From Clostridium sp. AM30-24 (GTDB taxonomy: Bacteria > Bacillota > Clostridia > Lachnospirales > Lachnospiraceae): a stretch of 34,272 nt of DNA. How positions within the stretch are numbered: the stretch's first letter is position 1; every line of letters begins with the position of its first letter. The stretch covers positions 1-34,272 of the forward strand of contig NZ_QUJB01000026.1 of assembly GCF_003480435.1 (NCBI RefSeq). Reading direction: 5' to 3'. Positions 32,423-34,272 of this stretch are shown here, piece after piece. Under the pieces are notes generated by a model, which was given only the letters and a program-made list of their open reading frames with translations, did not search any database and had not been told where the DNA came from. The position numbers and the translations under genes were made by a program.

Positions 32423-33661
32423 ATGGCACAGGGATATTTGCAGGTGGATGTTGTGTCGGATGCGAACAGTTTTCCGATACAGGATGCGGATATTGTGATT
32501 GCAAGGACGGAGGAACCAGATGAAATTATTGAGGAGACGAGAACGAACAGTTCCGGACAGACGGAGAATCTTCCATTAGATGCACCACCGTTAGAGCTTT
32601 CATTGTTACCGGAGGAGACGGAGCGTCCATATGCAGAATACACGATCCGAATCACAGCACCGGGATTTGAGCCATTTGTCGTTTCAGGAACGGAGGTTCT
32701 GGCGGACGTGACGTCGATCCAGGGGGTTCGTTTGCGGCCTCTTTCGAATGTCCAGGCCGGAGAGCAGACAGAGATCGTGACGATTCCGGATCACACACTT
32801 TATGGTGATTATCTTCCAAAAATCGCGGAGAGCGAGATCAAGCCGGTTATAGAGACAGGAGAGATCGTTCTATCCAGAGTGGTCGTCCCACAGACGGTCG
32901 TGGTACATGACGGGGTTCCAACGAACGCGTCCGCAGCCAACTATTATGTCCCATATCGGGATTATATCAAAAACGTAGCCTCCAGTGAGATATACGCGAC
33001 CTGGCCCCGCTCTACGATCGTCGCGAATGTGCTGGCGATCATGTCCTTCACGTTAAACCGTGTTTATACGGAATGGTATCGCAATCAGGGATATGATTTT
33101 ACGATCACATCATCAACCGCGTATGATCATAAATGGATTTATGGGCGGAATATTTTTGAGTCCATCTCTGTCGTGGTGGATGATATTTTTGATAATTATC
33201 TTTCGCGCCCGGGAGTGAAACAGCCGATCCTGACACAATACTGCGACGGGCGGAAGGTTCGGTGTCCGGGGTGGTTAACGCAATGGGGCAGCTGTGAGCT
33301 CGGAGAAGCGGGGTATAGTCCCATCGAGATCCTGCGGGATTTTTATGGAGATGATATGTATATCAATACGGCAGAACAGATCTCCGGCATCCCGGCATCG
33401 TGGCCGGGATATGATCTGAAGATTGGTGCCACCGGTGATAAGGTGCGGCAGCTGCAGGAGCAGTTAGATGCAATCTCCAGCGTGTATACCGCAATTCCGG
33501 ATATTTCCCCTGATGGGATCTATGGTCCGGCTACCGCGGAAGCTGTCCGGAAATTCCAGTCGATTTTTGGACTTCCCCAGACCGGAGTGGTAGATTTTGC
33601 TACATGGTATAAGATTTCCCACATATATGTGGGGATTACAAGGATTGCGGAATTATCGTAA
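32423..33661 (+). CDS. Three-domain peptidoglycan-binding protein with SpoIID-like middle
   Basis: This 412-residue protein has three parts. Residues about 1-105 look like a carboxypeptidase-regulatory or Cna-B type beta-sandwich. Residues about 170-320 contain YRDYIKNVASSEIYATWP and a later QYCDGRKVRCPGWLTQWGS, which recall the layout of SpoIID-type lytic domains in diverged form. Residues about 330-405 form a PG_binding_1 domain (GATGDKVRQLQEQL, DGIYGPATAEAVRKFQ). No signal peptide is visible, as in some proteins loaded inside the mother cell or spore. CATAAAAT at 32386-32393 resembles a SigE -10 element. AGCGAGG precedes the ATG. Function in spore or wall assembly is inference. Confidence 0.75.
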   Translation: MAQGYLQVDVVSDANSFPIQDADIVIARTEEPDEIIEETRTNSSGQTENLPLDAPPLELSLLPEETERPYAEYTIRITAPGFEPFVVSGTEVLADVTSIQGVRLRPLSNVQAGEQTEIVTIPDHTLYGDYLPKIAESEIKPVIETGEIVLSRVVVPQTVVVHDGVPTNASAANYYVPYRDYIKNVASSEIYATWPRSTIVANVLAIMSFTLNRVYTEWYRNQGYDFTITSSTAYDHKWIYGRNIFESISVVVDDIFDNYLSRPGVKQPILTQYCDGRKVRCPGWLTQWGSCELGEAGYSPIEILRDFYGDDMYINTAEQISGIPASWPGYDLKIGATGDKVRQLQEQLDAISSVYTAIPDISPDGIYGPATAEAVRKFQSIFGLPQTGVVDFATWYKISHIYVGITRIAELS

Positions 33662-33695
33662 ATGAAATATGGATAGAAAGTGATATGTTGCCGGA

Positions 33696-33733
33696 CATGG
33701 TGACAGGAGATACCTGCCGATCCTGTCACCATG
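33696..33733. repeat. Perfect 13-bp inverted repeat behind the peptidoglycan-binding gene
   Basis: CATGGTGACAGGA (33696-33708) and TCCTGTCACCATG (33721-33733) are exact complements with a 12-nt loop. There is no T-run, so it is not a classical terminator. It could be a 3' stabiliser or a protein-binding site. Confidence 0.7.
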
Positions 33734-33884
33734 AATTCAGGAGCAGGCTATCGCGGGACGGAGAAGTGAGGATTAACGGATACGGTGAATGAAACGCGAT
33801 CAAAAGTTAAGAGACAGATATGGATATGGGGGAACGGTTGTCGGAAAAAGGAGAACGATTTTCTCGGATTTACCAGAAAAATCC

Positions 33885-33913
33885 TTGTAGAATCCACAGA
33901 AATGTGCTATGAT
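33885..33913 (+). promoter_or_regulatory. Promoter of the tRNA-Gly gene
   Basis: TTGTAG (33885-33890) and TATGAT (33908-33913) are spaced 17 bp apart, and the tRNA begins 24 nt after the -10 box. Confidence 0.75.
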
Positions 33914-33936
33914 ACGAGTGTCGGAAAAATTCATGC

Positions 33937-34007
33937 GCAGATATGGTTCATCGGTAGAACGCTAGCTTCCCAAGCTGGAAAGGCGGGTTCGATTCCCGTT
34001 ATCTGCT
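33937..34007 (+). tRNA. tRNA-Gly (anticodon CCC)
   Basis: A full cloverleaf is visible: acceptor GCAGATA/TATCTGC, D-stem GTTC/GAAC, anticodon stem CTAGC/GCTGG with loop TTCCCAA, and T-stem GCGGG/CCCGT with loop TTCGATT. The anticodon CCC reads GGG glycine codons. The discriminator is T, as usual for glycine. CCA is not encoded, so it must be added after transcription. It has its own promoter and terminator, so it is a single-gene unit. Confidence 0.95.
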
Positions 34008-34013
34008 TCCTTC

Positions 34014-34049
34014 AGGGAATCCTTAGAAATTAAGGATTCCCTTATTTTA
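34014..34049 (+). terminator. Intrinsic terminator of the tRNA-Gly gene
   Basis: AGGGAATCCTTA (34014-34025) and TAAGGATTCCCT (34031-34042) form a perfect 12-bp stem with a 5-nt loop, followed by TATTTTAT. Confidence 0.92.
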
Positions 34050-34128
34050 TGCGGGTTTGCGGGATTTTTGGAATAAGCTTATCCTTTCGAATAAGAGGGT
34101 AAAAGTGCATATTTCCGGGGAAAGTATC

Positions 34129-34163
34129 ACACGAAATATCATACGGGAAAACTGATTTCGTGT
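34129..34163. repeat. Inverted repeat before the last ORF
   Basis: ACACGAAAT (34129-34137) and ATTTCGTGT (34155-34163) are perfect 9-bp arms with a 17-nt spacer, about 35 nt before the ATG at 34199. Possible operator or leader hairpin. Confidence 0.45.
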
Positions 34164-34198
34164 AATCCTACTGATAGCGATAGAGTGAGGCGGTTATA

Positions 34199-34272
34199 AT
34201 GAAGGAAATGGAAAGAAAATTTGAACTGACCTTTTTAACAACACTTTGCAAGAATTCTCCCATCCTCTTTAG
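34199..34272 (+). CDS. Start of an unidentified ORF cut by the window end
   Basis: From ATG 34199 the frame stays open to the last base (about 24 codons, MKEMERKFELTF...). The leader GAGGCGG is a weak ribosome site with acceptable spacing. Too little is present to identify a family. Confidence 0.35.
   Translation, partial: MKEMERKFELTFLTTLCKNSPILF

Noticed and set aside
33785..34033. 82-codon plus-strand open frame
   Set aside because: It runs straight through the tRNA-Gly gene, its promoter and part of its terminator, and has no recognisable protein features.
1..34272. CRISPR arrays, insertion sequences, prophage or attachment sites
   Set aside because: No regularly spaced direct repeats, transposase or integrase genes, or terminal duplications were found.

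Overview
The window looks like chromosomal backbone of a Gram-positive anaerobe of the Lachnospiraceae (Clostridia), at roughly 50% GC. The basis is a cdaA-cdaR operon, a group B-type [FeFe]-hydrogenase-like protein, an ApbE / NusG_II / Gx-transporter set, a DUF6465 protein, a DUF5722 secreted hydrolase, sporulation-flavoured envelope genes, AGGAGG-type ribosome sites and TTGACA/TATAAT promoters. No phage genes, transposases, integrases or CRISPR arrays are visible. The genus is not resolved.

Layout. 1-3000: a decayed LysR remnant, an ECF-type S component next to a class V aminotransferase, and a convergent flavin reductase. 3200-8800: an Fe-S hydrogenase-like protein, a patatin-like phospholipase, the tRNA methyltransferase TrmO, and a SulP anion transporter with a long structured leader. 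9000-11400: a 48-residue membrane microprotein followed by a KdpD/KdpE-like two-component pair without kdpFABC. 11400-15000: an envelope group with a polysaccharide deacetylase, a CPBP protease and a secreted DUF5722 hydrolase. 15000-20400: a DUF6465 protein behind a perfect consensus promoter, an RsmF-type RNA methyltransferase, an RluA-type pseudouridine synthase, a DacF-like carboxypeptidase and an HD-domain protein. 20400-24110: NusG_II and ApbE on the minus strand, divergent from a Gx-family membrane protein, then galT.

24350-30850 is one tightly packed operon: two unrecognised membrane proteins, cdaA, cdaR, an HPr-like protein, an oligosaccharide-polymerase-like membrane protein and an aminotransferase. 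Most junctions overlap or are under 20 nt. It joins c-di-AMP synthesis to a phosphocarrier and to probable cell-surface polysaccharide work. The rest holds an AI-2E/YtvI-type membrane protein, a three-domain peptidoglycan-binding protein with a possible SpoIID-like middle, a tRNA-Gly(CCC), and the start of an unidentified ORF that runs off the window.

The least explained structure is a dispersed 27-bp palindrome (GTAACTG...CAGTTAC) found three times. Twice it lies between a good promoter and a ribosome site; once it lies behind galT. At 6773-6905 it closes a 133-nt fold with three-way-junction geometry, and part of that fold recurs at 24119-24188 with a paired substitution that keeps one stem. 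It is a candidate MITE-like or regulatory RNA element. Other points of interest are the cdaA operon membership, the microprotein beside the Kdp-like pair, and the flavin-transferase cluster without a visible acceptor.
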